This document shows, in pieces, positions 47,147 to 59,434 of a DNA stretch of 64,000 nucleotides. Numbering within the stretch: position 1 is the first letter of the stretch; each line of letters opens with the position of its first letter. Location: the NCBI RefSeq assembly GCF_000226095.1, contig NC_016478.1, positions 3,028,001 to 3,092,000 on the forward strand, written 5' to 3'. The translations under genes were made by a program, and so were the position numbers. The notes below the pieces were generated by a model. That model made no database searches. It saw only the letters and a list, made by a program, of their open reading frames with translations, and had not been told where the DNA came from. Origin of the DNA: Thermothelomyces thermophilus ATCC 42464. Its lineage: Eukaryota > Ascomycota > Sordariomycetes > Sordariales > Chaetomiaceae.

Positions 47147-47186
47147 AGGAGCATGTACTCAGCATTAGGAGCACGTACTCAGCATT
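47147..47186 (+). repeat. Tandem 20-bp duplication with one T/C difference
   Basis: The 20-bp unit at 47147-47166 is repeated at 47167-47186; the copies differ at one position (CATGTAC versus CACGTAC). Confidence 0.92.
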
Positions 47187-47916
47187 CTCGGTGGTTTCCA
47201 CTACAAGTTCAGAGGATGTGGCAGTGTGGTGTAGGTAGCGCATGTACGCATATCCAATCCTAGGGTCAGCCGGTACAGTCCCGTTTTTAGCCGCGGAGAT
47301 CTCCACGACTCTCGATCGGACAACATTGAAGCTTCGTATCTTGGCTTTTTAGCAGCCGAAGAACCAGAAGTCCATCCGTTTTGCCAGGGAGTAGGTGAAC
47401 TGCGTGCTCTAGTCCAGTTCCATGCAGAGCACTAAGCCAAAGAAGCAAGCCGTACGATGATATTCTAATATACACTCGCCATGAAGTGGCTTCTGTCGCA
47501 AATCTGTGGCCTCTGAGAGGTAGCGGAGGATGGCGTCGAGACTGTCAGGTGTCCGTCTTGAAGGACAGCAGTCCACTGGCTGTACACGGCTTGAGAAAGG
47601 AGGAAGAGAGCTCCTTCTTCCAAAACGGAAAAGCTAGAATATCAAACTATACAAGGACGAGGGTTGTGCAGGTTATCCCAAATGAAACGTGCTAGCACCC
47701 CCAAAAGGGGTTCCGAGACGAATATCTACCAAATCGCCTACCGGATGGTCCTCAGGTATTGCACGATTCCGATGTGGTCATCGTTGTCGTCGTCGTCAAT
47801 TACCGATGATATTTCAAGCCTTTGCAATATTCGGCAACTAAGATTGGCTTATTGATGCTCAATCAGAAATAAAGCACCACATTACCCATTCTAGAGTCAC
47901 AGACTGTATGACATTA

Positions 47917-47944
47917 TCGGGTCTTATTGGTCGGGTCTTATCGG
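47917..47944 (+). repeat. Tandem 14-bp duplication with one T/C difference
   Basis: TCGGGTCTTATTGG (47917-47930) is followed directly by TCGGGTCTTATCGG (47931-47944). Confidence 0.92.
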
Positions 47945-48374
47945 CTCTAGGGAGACAATGAAGTACTCGACTCGAGCAGGACCGCAGTGAGGAGATGCTA
48001 TTATAGGAACAGCGCATTGTATGTCACGAAAAAGAATAGAGAATAAAAAACTGATGATGATAAGACAAGGTTTATGGCAAACAGTTCTGTATCTCTGTAT
48101 CTTGGCTAGACGTTACCGGAAGAGCACTTGTTGAACATGGCTGTTTCCTTGAATCGTTGGTGCCTTCCATTATTCACCGACACATGAAGGAATCCACGAA
48201 CCTACCTGTACTACAGTATTTCGGGTCCAGTGAGAACCTTGATGGATGGCGGGTCAGGTAGTTCCGCCAAGAAAGGCTATCGATAAGAGATTTCGCGGAG
48301 TCGGAGTGTGTGGGTCAGGGTTCTGCATCCCCGACATCGCTTGGGCTGGGCTGAGCTTTTTGTGGGAAAAGGCA

Positions 48375-48380
48375 TGACTC
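48375..48380 (+). promoter_or_regulatory. Possible CPC1/GCN4-type half site
   Basis: TGACTC followed by T lies 265 bp upstream of the acetylornithine aminotransferase ATG, matching six of seven bases of the TGACTCA site bound by the cross-pathway control activator. A second one-mismatch version (TGACTAA) lies near 48409. Arginine-synthesis genes are known CPC1/GCN4 targets in fungi, but with no full-consensus site this is only suggestive. Confidence 0.25.
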
Positions 48381-48644
48381 TTCTGGATTGGCATCGCCAA
48401 CTGCTGTGTGACTAACATCCAGTCGCAGCCTTCGTCGCGAGGCCTATAAGCAGAAACCTTTTCTGCCTGGGGGCTTCCGCAGCTCAATTGATCCTCTAGG
48501 TTTTTTTTTCGAGCAGAGCACTTCTTGCTCCCGGTCGCCGTGCTCTTCGGGGCCGAGTTTATCGATCCACGAGCACGAGCGGTTCTTCCAAAACCGTTCC
48601 TTCTGCCATCAGAATCCTCGGCCACCTAGAACACCACCGGAACA

Positions 48645-50112
48645 ATGGCCTTCCGCGCATCCCTGCGGCTCGCTGCCGCTGCTCGCCCGGTAGCCGCCCG
48701 CTTTTACTCTCAGGCTGCTGCCGTGCCGACGTCGAGCGCATCGTCGGGGACGGCTGCCCAGATCCAGAGGGACGCCGCCCTACCAAACCCGGACCCCGCC
48801 GAGGACTCGGCCAGCGCTGCCCTCGTCCGCGAGCACTCCCCCTACATGGTGGCTACCTACGCCCGCCCCCCACCCGTCTTTGTCAGGGGCGAGGGCTCCT
48901 ACTTGTGGGACATTGAGAACCGCAAGTACCTCGACTTCACCGCCGGCATCGCCGTCAACTCGCTCGGCCACTGCGACCCCGAGATATCCACCCTGATCGC
49001 GCAGCAGGTATGATGCGTCACTCACTCACCAACCTGGCCGTCCGCTTGCTCGAGTAGTGTGCACATTAATTGACCACGCCCAGGCCAAAACCCTGATGCA
49101 CGCATCCAACCTCTACTATAATCCCTGGACCGGCGCCCTCTCCAAGCTCCTCATCGAGAAGACGGTCGCCTCGGGCGGCATGCACGACGCCACCGCCGTC
49201 TTCATCTGCAACTCGGGCAGCGAGGCCAACGAGGCGGGCATCAAGTTCGCGCGCAAGGTGGCCAAGACGATCGACCCCTCGGGTGCCAAGCACGAGATCG
49301 TCTCCTTCCAGAACGCCTTCCACGGCCGCACCATGGGCGCCCTCAGCGCGACCCCCAACCCCAAGTACCAGGCCCCCTTCGCGCCCATGGTCCCCGGCTT
49401 CCGCGTCGGAACCCTCAACGACGTCGCCGCCCTGCCCGACCTGGTCACCCCGTCGACCTGCGCCGTCATCGTGGAGCCCGTCCAGGGCGAGGGTGGCGTC
49501 CGGGTGGCCACGGACGAGTTCCTCGTCGCCCTCGCCCGCCGCTGCCGCGAGGTCGGCGCCCTGCTGCACTACGACGAGATCCAGTGCGGCCTCTCGCGCA
49601 CCGGCACCCTCTGGGCCCACTCCCACCTGCCCCCCGAGGCCCATCCGGACATCCTGACGACCGCCAAGGCGCTCGGCAACGGCTTCCCCATCGGCGCCAC
49701 CCTGGTCGGCCGCCGCGTCGTCGACAAGATCAAGGTCGGCGACCACGGCACCACCTTTGGCGGCAACCCGCTCGCCTGCCGCCTCGCCGTCCGCATCGTC
49801 GAGCGCCTCGCCGACGAGGGCCTCCAGCGCGGCGTCGTCCGCAAGGGCGACCTCTTCCGCGAGGGCTTCGAGCGCCTCCGCGCCCGCTTCCCCGACCTGG
49901 TCCGGGAGGTCCGCGGCCGCGGCCTGATCCTCGGCCTGCAGCTGACCGAGGACCCGGCCCGGATCGTCAAGGCCGCCCGCGAGAGGGGCCTGCTGGTCAT
50001 CACCGCCGGCACCAACACGCTCAGGTTCGTGCCCAGCCTCGTCATGAGCGAGGAGGAGATCAAGGAAGGGCTAGCTATCCTAGAGGAGGCCATCAAGGCT
50101 ACGAGGGAGTAA
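48645..50112 (+). CDS. ARG8: Acetylornithine aminotransferase, mitochondrial
   Basis: Two exons (48645-49007 and 49084-50112; 76-bp intron with GTATGA donor and CCCAG acceptor) give 463 aa. It converts N-acetylglutamate semialdehyde to N2-acetylornithine with glutamate as amino donor, a PLP-dependent step of arginine synthesis in the mitochondrial matrix. The first 25 residues are rich in Arg, Ala and Ser and lack acids ([19 protein letters not shown]), a typical presequence. Class III aminotransferase signatures follow: [18 protein letters not shown], the glycine-rich and His-Gly-Arg segment [22 protein letters not shown], the [11 protein letters not shown] block with the cofactor-contacting Asp at about 285, [14 protein letters not shown] with the Schiff-base Lys at about 316, and [13 protein letters not shown]. 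Length matches fungal orthologues. Ornithine aminotransferase is the main alternative, but the presequence and the [14 protein letters not shown] and TFGGNPLA blocks favour ARG8. A weak CPC1-like site lies upstream. Confidence 0.93.
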
Positions 50113-51509
50113 TGTTATGAGAACATATTTTTTTTCTTCGACGTTGTCCATGTTGTCGCTGCTATTTTTTTTTTTTTTTGACCTAGCGTCTGGTCTATGT
50201 CAATGACTTGTTTTGTCTGGACGGAGTTTGGTTAGTGGGGAGAGGGTTTTAGAAAGACGCCTAGTTACAAGTTCACCGGCGTTCGACAGCCTACAACCAT
50301 ATAACGGAATACACTACGGGATATCGCCTGGTGTGACATGTGATACGATTCAATCTCTATTGTGTCGGTGTGCCACGGGTAGGACATACATACCTGCGTA
50401 CATCTATATGTGTACATACATATGTCCATGGGATAGGCGCAGTAGAGCAACTTAGTTATCTCGTCACCATGAGGGAGCGTGCCCGTAAGTGGAAGATCGG
50501 TTGGCCTTAAAAAAAAAAAAAAAAAAACGAACCTTATTTGGTGGTTAGTCAGTCACCTATGTGTACTGCCAAACGGCGTTCCCCATGCCAACGTCAAGGC
50601 CAAACAAGTACGGATTACGGTACAATCTTGAAATGAGAAATACTGGTGATGCAAACGGTCCTTCAGCCGTGTGCTATGGTCCAGGTGAAACGGTTCGTCT
50701 CACCTTCATCTCCCCAAAAGCACGGCAGTACGCCGACCGCCCCTCGAAACACCTCGAAACAGACCCGTTTTGCTTCGTCTGCTCCGGGTTTCCCTCGCTA
50801 CGTCCCAGGCACAGAATTTACCACTGGGCATAAACACTGACCCTCAAATAGACCACAAATCATAGCTCAAAGTCTCAGAATATGTGTGCGGAATCACAGC
50901 GAAGGGCAGGTGTCATTCATCCACTTTTTTGTTCGTGTTCATGTCCCGTGTCATGATGCAATGTATCCCGTACAGTTTGTGTGCCACCCAAACATTCCTC
51001 CGTCTTTTCTCTAACGAGTGCCGCGCTCCTTTCTGGTGATGCGTTAACAACAACACGGTCCCCCAAGTGCCCCTTTCCCAGTCAAGATCCAAAGTCAAAC
51101 GCCTGACGAAAGGGCTTGTGGGAAAAAAAAAAGAGAAGAATCTTGCCATCCCTATGTCTCAATGAACGAATGACACCAAAGTTGACCAAAACCTGCCCTC
51201 CCCCATCATCCCTGTGACAGATAGAAAGCAGTCTAGCCAACGGGGTATAGAAGCGAAGCAAATCAACTCATGCAAGTTTTAAAAAGTTGGCCGGAAGGGA
51301 AGAAGAGGAACAAAAAAGAAAGCCAAAGTTTGCCCCCCTCCCCCCCTCCGGAGCCAACGCCGGAATTCAAGCCGCCAACGGTTTTAAACACCCTTCCCGA
51401 TCAAGAGAGGATTCACACAGGCAGTCGAAACCGGGACGAATTGAAATGCTTTGTGGAAAAAAAAAAAGACGCAAAAAAGACGAATATACAGCGCGGGGAC
51501 GGGACTCGC
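50113..51509. other. Convergent intergenic region
   Basis: A 1.4 kb stretch between convergent stop codons. T tracts at 50130-50136 and 50166-50179 probably belong to the aminotransferase 3' UTR, and an A run lies at about 50509-50527. One TACGGATTAC element is at 50609-50618. No coding sequence was recognised. Confidence 0.6.
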
Positions 51510-52847
<1,338 letters not shown>

Positions 52848-55800
52848 GTTGATGTCTTTTTTTTTTTTTTTTCTGTGGTCTCTGCTGTGCGATCGCGCGC
52901 TCAGAAATGCCGGATAGGCGAGTTTTGGTTTGGTTTTGGTTGCGTAGAGCAAAAGCGGTCACTTGTAGTAGACCGACGGGCTGTCGCTTTTCTTATTGAG
53001 CACTGCTCAGAAGGAATAAATCAAATCGGGCTTTGTGTTGGCTTGCCGCTATTGTTACCGGGGAACAATAGGCTTGTTGTGCGTGAATCCCAAGTCGAAA
53101 AGCACCTGGCTCGAAAAGATTTGTGTGAAATCGGTTCCAAAGGACCGTGGTGTTGCGAAAACAACGGAAGTGAAAGAAAAAGCCGCTGAAGCCCGTACCG
53201 GGAGCTGTTTGGTCTGAAGGAGAGAACGAGGCGCGACGCCGTGGTGGTGAAGAGAGAGTGTGATAAAAAAAAGGAAGGGCAGAGAGTCGAAAGGGCGGGA
53301 AGGGAGGGGGGAATGGGTTCCCTTTATCCTGATGTTTCTGTTCTCCCCCGTTTGTCCCTGGATGATTGGGCGGGAGTCGTTGAGAAGCCTTGCAGCGCAG
53401 GGTGTTGTTTCGAGCGCCACCGGATGAACAGGGCCCTCTCGTCCCAAGCGTGCAGAACGCCAAGCCGATGAGAAGTGGCGTTCCCGTTGTGGGTAAGATG
53501 CCGCGGTCGGACCGGACAGGGGGTGGCCTGCCAGGGGCGAGGGGAGATGGCCTTTGGTCCGATGTGCGTGATCAAACCCTGCTCGCTGTTCATCCCACAG
53601 GGTCCGTGGCAAGTTGGCCGCGTGCGACCCAGGAGAGCGGGAATTTTTTTCCCCAACATCGGGCAGCGGAGAGTTATACGACTACGTAGCGTAGAAGGAA
53701 GATCCCAGACCTAAGAGTCAGTCAGGGTCGAGAGCATGATCAGACCAGATCAAAGTGCCTTGTGTGGTCTACTTTTGGTGGATCAACTGTGACGACAGCC
53801 GCGCGCTCAGTTTGAGCTGCACATGATGCTCCCCAGTGACCGCGCCTGCGCGCACCTCTGGACTAGACTCGGTGGCTAGTGAACTGAGAGCGTTGATGTG
53901 ACACCTAGCAGGCATACTTTTGCCCTGATTTGCCTTGATCATATGCTTTTCCCGGGCAAATCGGCACTTTGGGGTGGGGCAGCTGGTAGCGGCCCCTTAC
54001 TTTGAGCCTGGCCAGGGTCCTTTTTCCAACGGTCTGCCGAATCGCACATCGTGGATTCTATATGTGGTTACACTAACTCATCGGGATCGTGCGTACAGAG
54101 TTGTTGCCAAGAGGGGAGCGGAGGCCTGTAGGAAGGGGGGCAAGAAAGAAAGACCTTCCAGAGCCCTCCCGCTTTGGGTGGATCTTGGTATGCCAGAGGT
54201 GCATAATTTGTTGACCAATCAGCGGCTGATTGTGCCTGGCCGCTTGCACGAGGCCTGACAAGGGATGATTGGTCCGTGAAGCGGGGACCGCCTGAAGTGG
54301 TTGGCAGTGGTCTGGGCGAGATCCCGGGAACCCAGGCGCAGCCGCCCGACTTGCCGAATGCATAAACTTGAAACGATGGCCCCCCGTGCCCCTCCCTGGC
54401 GCAGCGAGCATCCTTGTTCTGTCCACTAACGTAGTTGTAGTGTAGATCCGGGGGCAAAGTGTCCGGGCTTGTGCCCTCGGTCAGCCCATCAATCAGATCC
54501 GGCACGAGGGAATCGGGACTTCTTTCCTGCCAGGAACTGCACTCGACGACTGACCCATTGGCTCCAATCAAAAGGACACTAAACAACAAGCACAGGACAA
54601 CGAACGGAAATGCTACGCGAGAGGAGAAGGGCGGTTGTCATTCGCACTCCACTCCGGAGTCGACACTTGTGTTTCAACTTCCAGCCACCACCGAAGCCGA
54701 GCGGCCATCAGCTGCGGGCCAGAACCAGCCTTCGGAGAGAAAAAAACATCCACACACAAACGCGCGCATCTGGTTCGGGCTCACCGCATCCTACAACTTA
54801 CTCGCGAGAACGAACAGCTCGAGTCAGTCGGGTCGGCCTGCAGACAGACAGTGCCTGATTTCGCTGTGTGTCCTGCGCGTGTTACAAGTTATCGCTCAGG
54901 ATGAATGAGCAGATGGTAAGATCGTGTTGCACCAAGAATGCGACGTCGCATTTCTTCAATGTCAGCGATGTTCTTCTATCCCCGCCAGCTTACCCGCCTC
55001 TAAATCCGGAAATGGCAGTTGATCCCTTCTCATTTGCTTTGTTTCGCGCGACGCAAGCGCTGGGTTTTGCTCATCACTCGGGCTGAATGCCAACTCGGAA
55101 CTTCGCCCGTTGGCTTACGTATGTACAGTACATACATAACCCTAGGCAGGAAGCGCATACGCATGGAATTACTCCTGACCGCGTCCTGCGTAGTGTAAAC
55201 TACACAGTAAGCACCTCTATGCTCTGGCAATTCCACTGTGGCAGCCCCGCCAGCGGACTCTTAGTGGGCTGAACGGGAAGTGGGCACCCCGCCCTCTTCC
55301 AAGAACGCCTTACTACAGGTACGCCAAGGCCCAGGCGAGCCCATTGAGCGCAGCGTCAAAACCGATCGACGAGGCCGCCAGCCGCGCGCTCGTTCATGCA
55401 TGATCCCAGTTTGAGCGGCTGTCGATGGGGGGCGAACATGGATCCGTAGGAAGCAACGGGAAACAACCGGGGGGAAGAGGAACAATGAAGAGAACGAGAA
55501 CGATCGGACGAACGCCACACAGACCGAGGGAACGGAGCGCCAAGGGGGGATCTAGTGTACAGGTTGCAAGAGAGCCAGATCGGGGCCGTGGGGCTTGACT
55601 CTCTTGTCCTCTAGCGACCTACTGCTGCGTACACTGAGTCAGGAACGGAGTACCTGTGTCGGAGTATACAATACTATGTGGGACAGAATAATATGTATTG
55701 TACTCTGAGAATATTGTAGATACATCACATACGGATGATAACTAGTTACTCTCCACACATTAAGTAGAGGTGCTTTTTGATATCAGCGCAGCCGCGCTGC

Positions 55801-56968
55801 CCGAGGGAAGATGCCAATGACGTGGAAGCCGCTGCCCAATCGTGGAGGCAACCTAATGGGCCCTGCAGAACAGCGCACATGCATTCCTGTTCATCGATTC
55901 AGGGGTCAGATAGGCCGCATTAGAGGCCGTACCAACATCCCTTCCACGCGACGGCGGATGCCAGCGGCCAGCACAAAGTCCGTACTTGCGTCCATCAATA
56001 TCCCCTGACGTCAGGTCAAAAGAAGAGAGTCAAGCAACGTTGCGAGGCAAACACAAAGTTCCTTGGCGGGTGCCGTTGCATGCCACAACGGCCCGATCGC
56101 AACCCCTGTGCGGAGGTTTGTGTAAATCCTATTGCCAAGCAATAACAAGACTACGACACCGCAGTAGTTTATGTACGGGTATTCCGTACACAAGCAACAC
56201 CTACCTGGACAAGAAAAGTAGTACTCCGTACCGAGTCATTTTTTGGCTTCTACTTTAGATGCCTCATCGGCAAGAGGTGTCAGGGGCCGACAACCAACAA
56301 CAGTTCCGTTCCGCACATCTCCCGAGTTTGACGTACTCGGGGAAGAAACTGAACATGTGGGCCGGGGCATTTCACTGCTCATACACCTGACAAGAGGTAG
56401 TACTCCGTATACTACTACATAAGGTAGGTACGGATTACACATACTATGTAGGTACAGTACATCAACCACACAACCCCGGGCATCCCCACTTAAACGTGTC
56501 AAAGCCGACTTCGATCCCGTCCGACTCTGCCTTCGCTCAGGTCGCCGGAGTCATCCAAAAAGCCTCAAGGGATCCACGCCACTCTCATGCAACGTTAACT
56601 AACACATCGCTTCCTGAAACCCATGCCAAAGTGTTAACTACACTAAGCCCGCCCTGTCATCACGCAGGTCCCCCCTACGCTACCTCGCCACAGCAGGGGA
56701 CTTGAGGCCGATGCCTTCGCAGCCACCTGCCACGTCCTGCTAATTTCCAGATCGGGTCGGAACCTCATGCGAAACCGTATCGATCGCAGTGCGTGATCCG
56801 GAAGAGCGCCGGTCAACTTGACAAAGAAGGAAACCCTCTCCATGCAAGTCGTTCCGAGAAGAAGCAAGACACAAACACTCATTTCGATGATAGTGCCGGT
56901 AGGATTGGCAGGGTAGGTATTAGTTAGGCAGCAAGCCTCGCATCGCCGTTTGATCGTGGTCCGAGGCC

Positions 56969-57124
56969 CTAGGCTGACACGACGACCCCTCCTTCCCTCC
57001 TTTCGCTTCGCATATTCTCCCGTATGATCCTGTCGACCACAATGGCCCCCTTAATAGTGGCACTGCAAACCGAGAACTTTTCAATCGTGTGAAGGTCAAC
57101 TCCGGCAATTGAGATAGTCGGAGC
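56969..57124 (-). pseudogene. Coding-like fragment, unassigned
   Basis: After an acceptor-like TTGCCAG, the minus strand has a 51-codon open frame beginning APTISIAGVDLHTIEKF and continuing through VVDRIIRENM to a TAG. The balanced composition and alternating hydrophobic pattern look like real protein rather than random frame. No start, donor or continuation was found. There is a faint resemblance to the post-RT region of LINE-type elements (I-x-G-x2-L-x3-E-x-F), not strong enough to name it. Confidence 0.25.
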
Positions 57125-57446
57125 CTGGCAATGACAAAACGAAGGTCACTCCGTTAGCGTAGCGTTGGGCCCCTTCTGCCGGCAGTCACGCCATTCCCAT
57201 CCTACACTCCGAGAACGCTCATGGCTTTTGGGGTGCGTGGCGCGTCTATCTTGAAACATTTTTTTGTTTCTTCCCCGCTGTTAGCGATGTAGATTGACTT
57301 GCTCCCGAGCCGACGGGAGACTCCTGAAACCAGCATTCCCATGTGAGCGGCAGCCCAGCAGGCCGTTCGAGAATGATTCCGGAAAACGTCTGCCAGGCAC
57401 AAACCCTGATGATTTGACTTACACCACGGCAGGGACCGAAAGAGGA

Positions 57447-57448
<2 letters not shown>

Positions 57449-57488
<40 letters not shown>
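57449..57488 (+). repeat. T40 homopolymer
   Basis: Forty consecutive T residues in the gene-free region, the longest homopolymer in the window. No adjacent retrogene or target duplication was recognised. Confidence 0.92.
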
Positions 57489-57490
<2 letters not shown>

Positions 57491-59434
57491 CTTTGCTGGT
57501 TGCTCAAACTCCAGTTACTCCACACGGAGCCATAGTACCTTTTGGTCAAGTAGGGTCCAGGCTGACGAAGGAAGGCAGACCCTGCTTGCTTGTCATTCTC
57601 GCCCCCTTTCCATTCAATACGTCGGCAAACAGATTCCTCCATCATCGGACAACATCGGGCCGCTGGCTAACACGGCACATAACCGCCATCAGCATCATCA
57701 TAAGAATGCATGTAAAAAAAAAAAACGAAACAAAGACTAGAAGAAACAAGAGAGAGAAGAAAAAAAAAGAAAAAGAGGAGCGAGGTCGAAATTGTCGGTG
57801 CGTCCCGTTCATGCATCCCGTTCCTGCGTCCCGGTGGCGTTCATGATCCTTACTTTTCCCCTTTTTTTTCTCCTTGCCAAATCGTCCATCACGTTACCCC
57901 TGAACCCATGGCCCCCTGCCCTTCGTCCCTTGATCCTACATCATCGAGGCCGTCGGCACGCTCCAAAGAACACCGAACTTGTGTGCTACCACAGCGGTAT
58001 CCTGTCCCAGTTCCGTCATCAGCTCCTTACAACCAAAGTTTGTTAATTTTTTTCCTTTTTCCTCCCTTCCAACAACAGCACTCACACGCCCCCTCCTCCT
58101 TTCACCCAGGCCGTAGCCAGAAGCGTAATCCGCGGCCCGATTTCTTCGTGGCTGAGTCGCCCTTGTCAGTCAGTCGCCGAGGTTTCCTACTCGGCAGACT
58201 ACCTAAACCTTCAAAACGGAGCAATGGAAAAGGTTTCAATCGCCACCTGGAACGAACCTCGGTTAGACATCAGATCAAGCAGCCCGTAGACAGCAAGGCT
58301 TCGCTTCCGTTGACCTCCCCTCGTTCCTGTTTCCCTGACTGCAATGTCACAATATGCTTGCTGTAGTGGAAAAAGAAAAGGCAAGGACGGGAAAAGACAC
58401 GGAATAAGTGGAAGAGACTTGCCCTCTCGCGCCATCTAGCCATGCCCTCTCCCACATTTTTTTACTCCTTCACATGCTTGCTTGCCCCTTCTCCTTCTAC
58501 ACATCGCCCCATAGCCTGACGAGCATTCTCAAGCCTCTCCTCAGCCGTCGACAAGGACACGTTTTGTTAGAACAGATCTCATCCCTCAGCCTCTTGCAGA
58601 TCTTACTAAGCCGGACCCTCCATTCGACGGTCTCGAAACCTTGCTATGACCTGCTGTTGCCATCCTTCATGCTTTGATTTATCACTGATACTGCGTACGC
58701 GCGCGCGCACCAACACCAGACCCGGATAACAATATTTTTCATCGTTGCTGCAAGGCACATCCCGAGGGCATCTGTGGTTGGGGTTTAACATAGCCCGTAT
58801 TACAACGAGCCAGATGTTCGGCGCCTCGGATCTTCCGGGTTTCTCTTTTGCTTTCCCGGCTATTGCGAGGTACACGTAATGGATGCGTTGTATAATGCTC
58901 AATTGGTGGGATGGCGGAGCGCAAAAAGCTAGTATTCATAATCCGCGTCCCCTTGTCGCTGTCTCCTCCTTCTTGTCGCTGTCTCTGCCTCTTCTTCTTT
59001 TGGGCTCTGCTCGCTCACCTGCCAGCTGACATGCCTGCCTCGTTGCTCTGCCCTGCGCTGCGTGATCAACCACCTCCTTCTCGCTTCTCTCCCTCTCTCT
59101 CTCTCTTTGACCTCCCGCCTCCCTGACTCCTCAGCCCACGCGTTCGCAGGTCCGCCTATCAGTTCGGTTCTGCATCATAAAAGAAGTTCACTTCGGCCAG
59201 GCTCGATTTTAGCACACAACCCTGGCCGATACCGCTCGCGCAGCCTTGGCAGAACAGCAGTGCGTCCGACAGCTACTTCGTCATGTCATGTCAGGTGTCG
59301 TGCTCGGAAACGAGAGTGAGTCAAACTTCCAACAACAGCTTTGGCTGAATTCGCACGGCAGACGGGTAGGGTAGCAGGCAGGTGGGTCCACGACGCCGCG
59401 GCGCGACCTCGCTTTGCTTTGCTTCAACAGTCGC

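Larger units (their letters stand above)
36658..48644. other. 12 kb gene desert with GTAC-rich simple sequence
   Basis: No intact gene, tRNA, rRNA or transposase could be recognised in nearly 12 kb. Base composition is near balanced, so it is not an AT-rich RIP block. It is rich in GTAC, CATAC and TACGGA words and holds the elements at 38369-38432, 40208-40223, 40868-40883, 41281-41300, 43826-43835, 44126-44135, 44563-44572, 47147-47186 and 47917-47944, plus the A22(GA)n run at 43308-43356. Open frames here are short, use codons unlike the real genes and match no family I know. Confidence 0.6.
52848..59434. other. Second gene desert (6.6 kb)
   Basis: No intact gene was recognised. The left end should contain the LPMO promoter; T16 at 52857-52872 is in its leader. 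Other contents are a 17-bp GTATGTAC/GTACATAC palindrome around 55119-55135, inverted TACGGAGTA at 56222-56230 and 56401-56409, TACGGATTAC at 56429-56438, a coding-like fragment at 56969-57124, a T40 run at 57449-57488 and pyrimidine-rich sequence from 57800 to 59130. The last part may be the 3' flank of the ataxin-2 gene. Confidence 0.55.

Noticed and set aside
36658-48644. CRISPR-like or telomeric array in the desert
   Set aside because: Repeats are short, irregular palindromes and slippage duplications without spacers or TTAGGG units, and CRISPR is not expected in a fungal nucleus.
54068-54589. 173-codon minus-strand frame with a hydrophobic beginning, possible small secreted protein
   Set aside because: The putative start is TTG, codon use is unlike the real genes, and no domain or cleavage context supports it.
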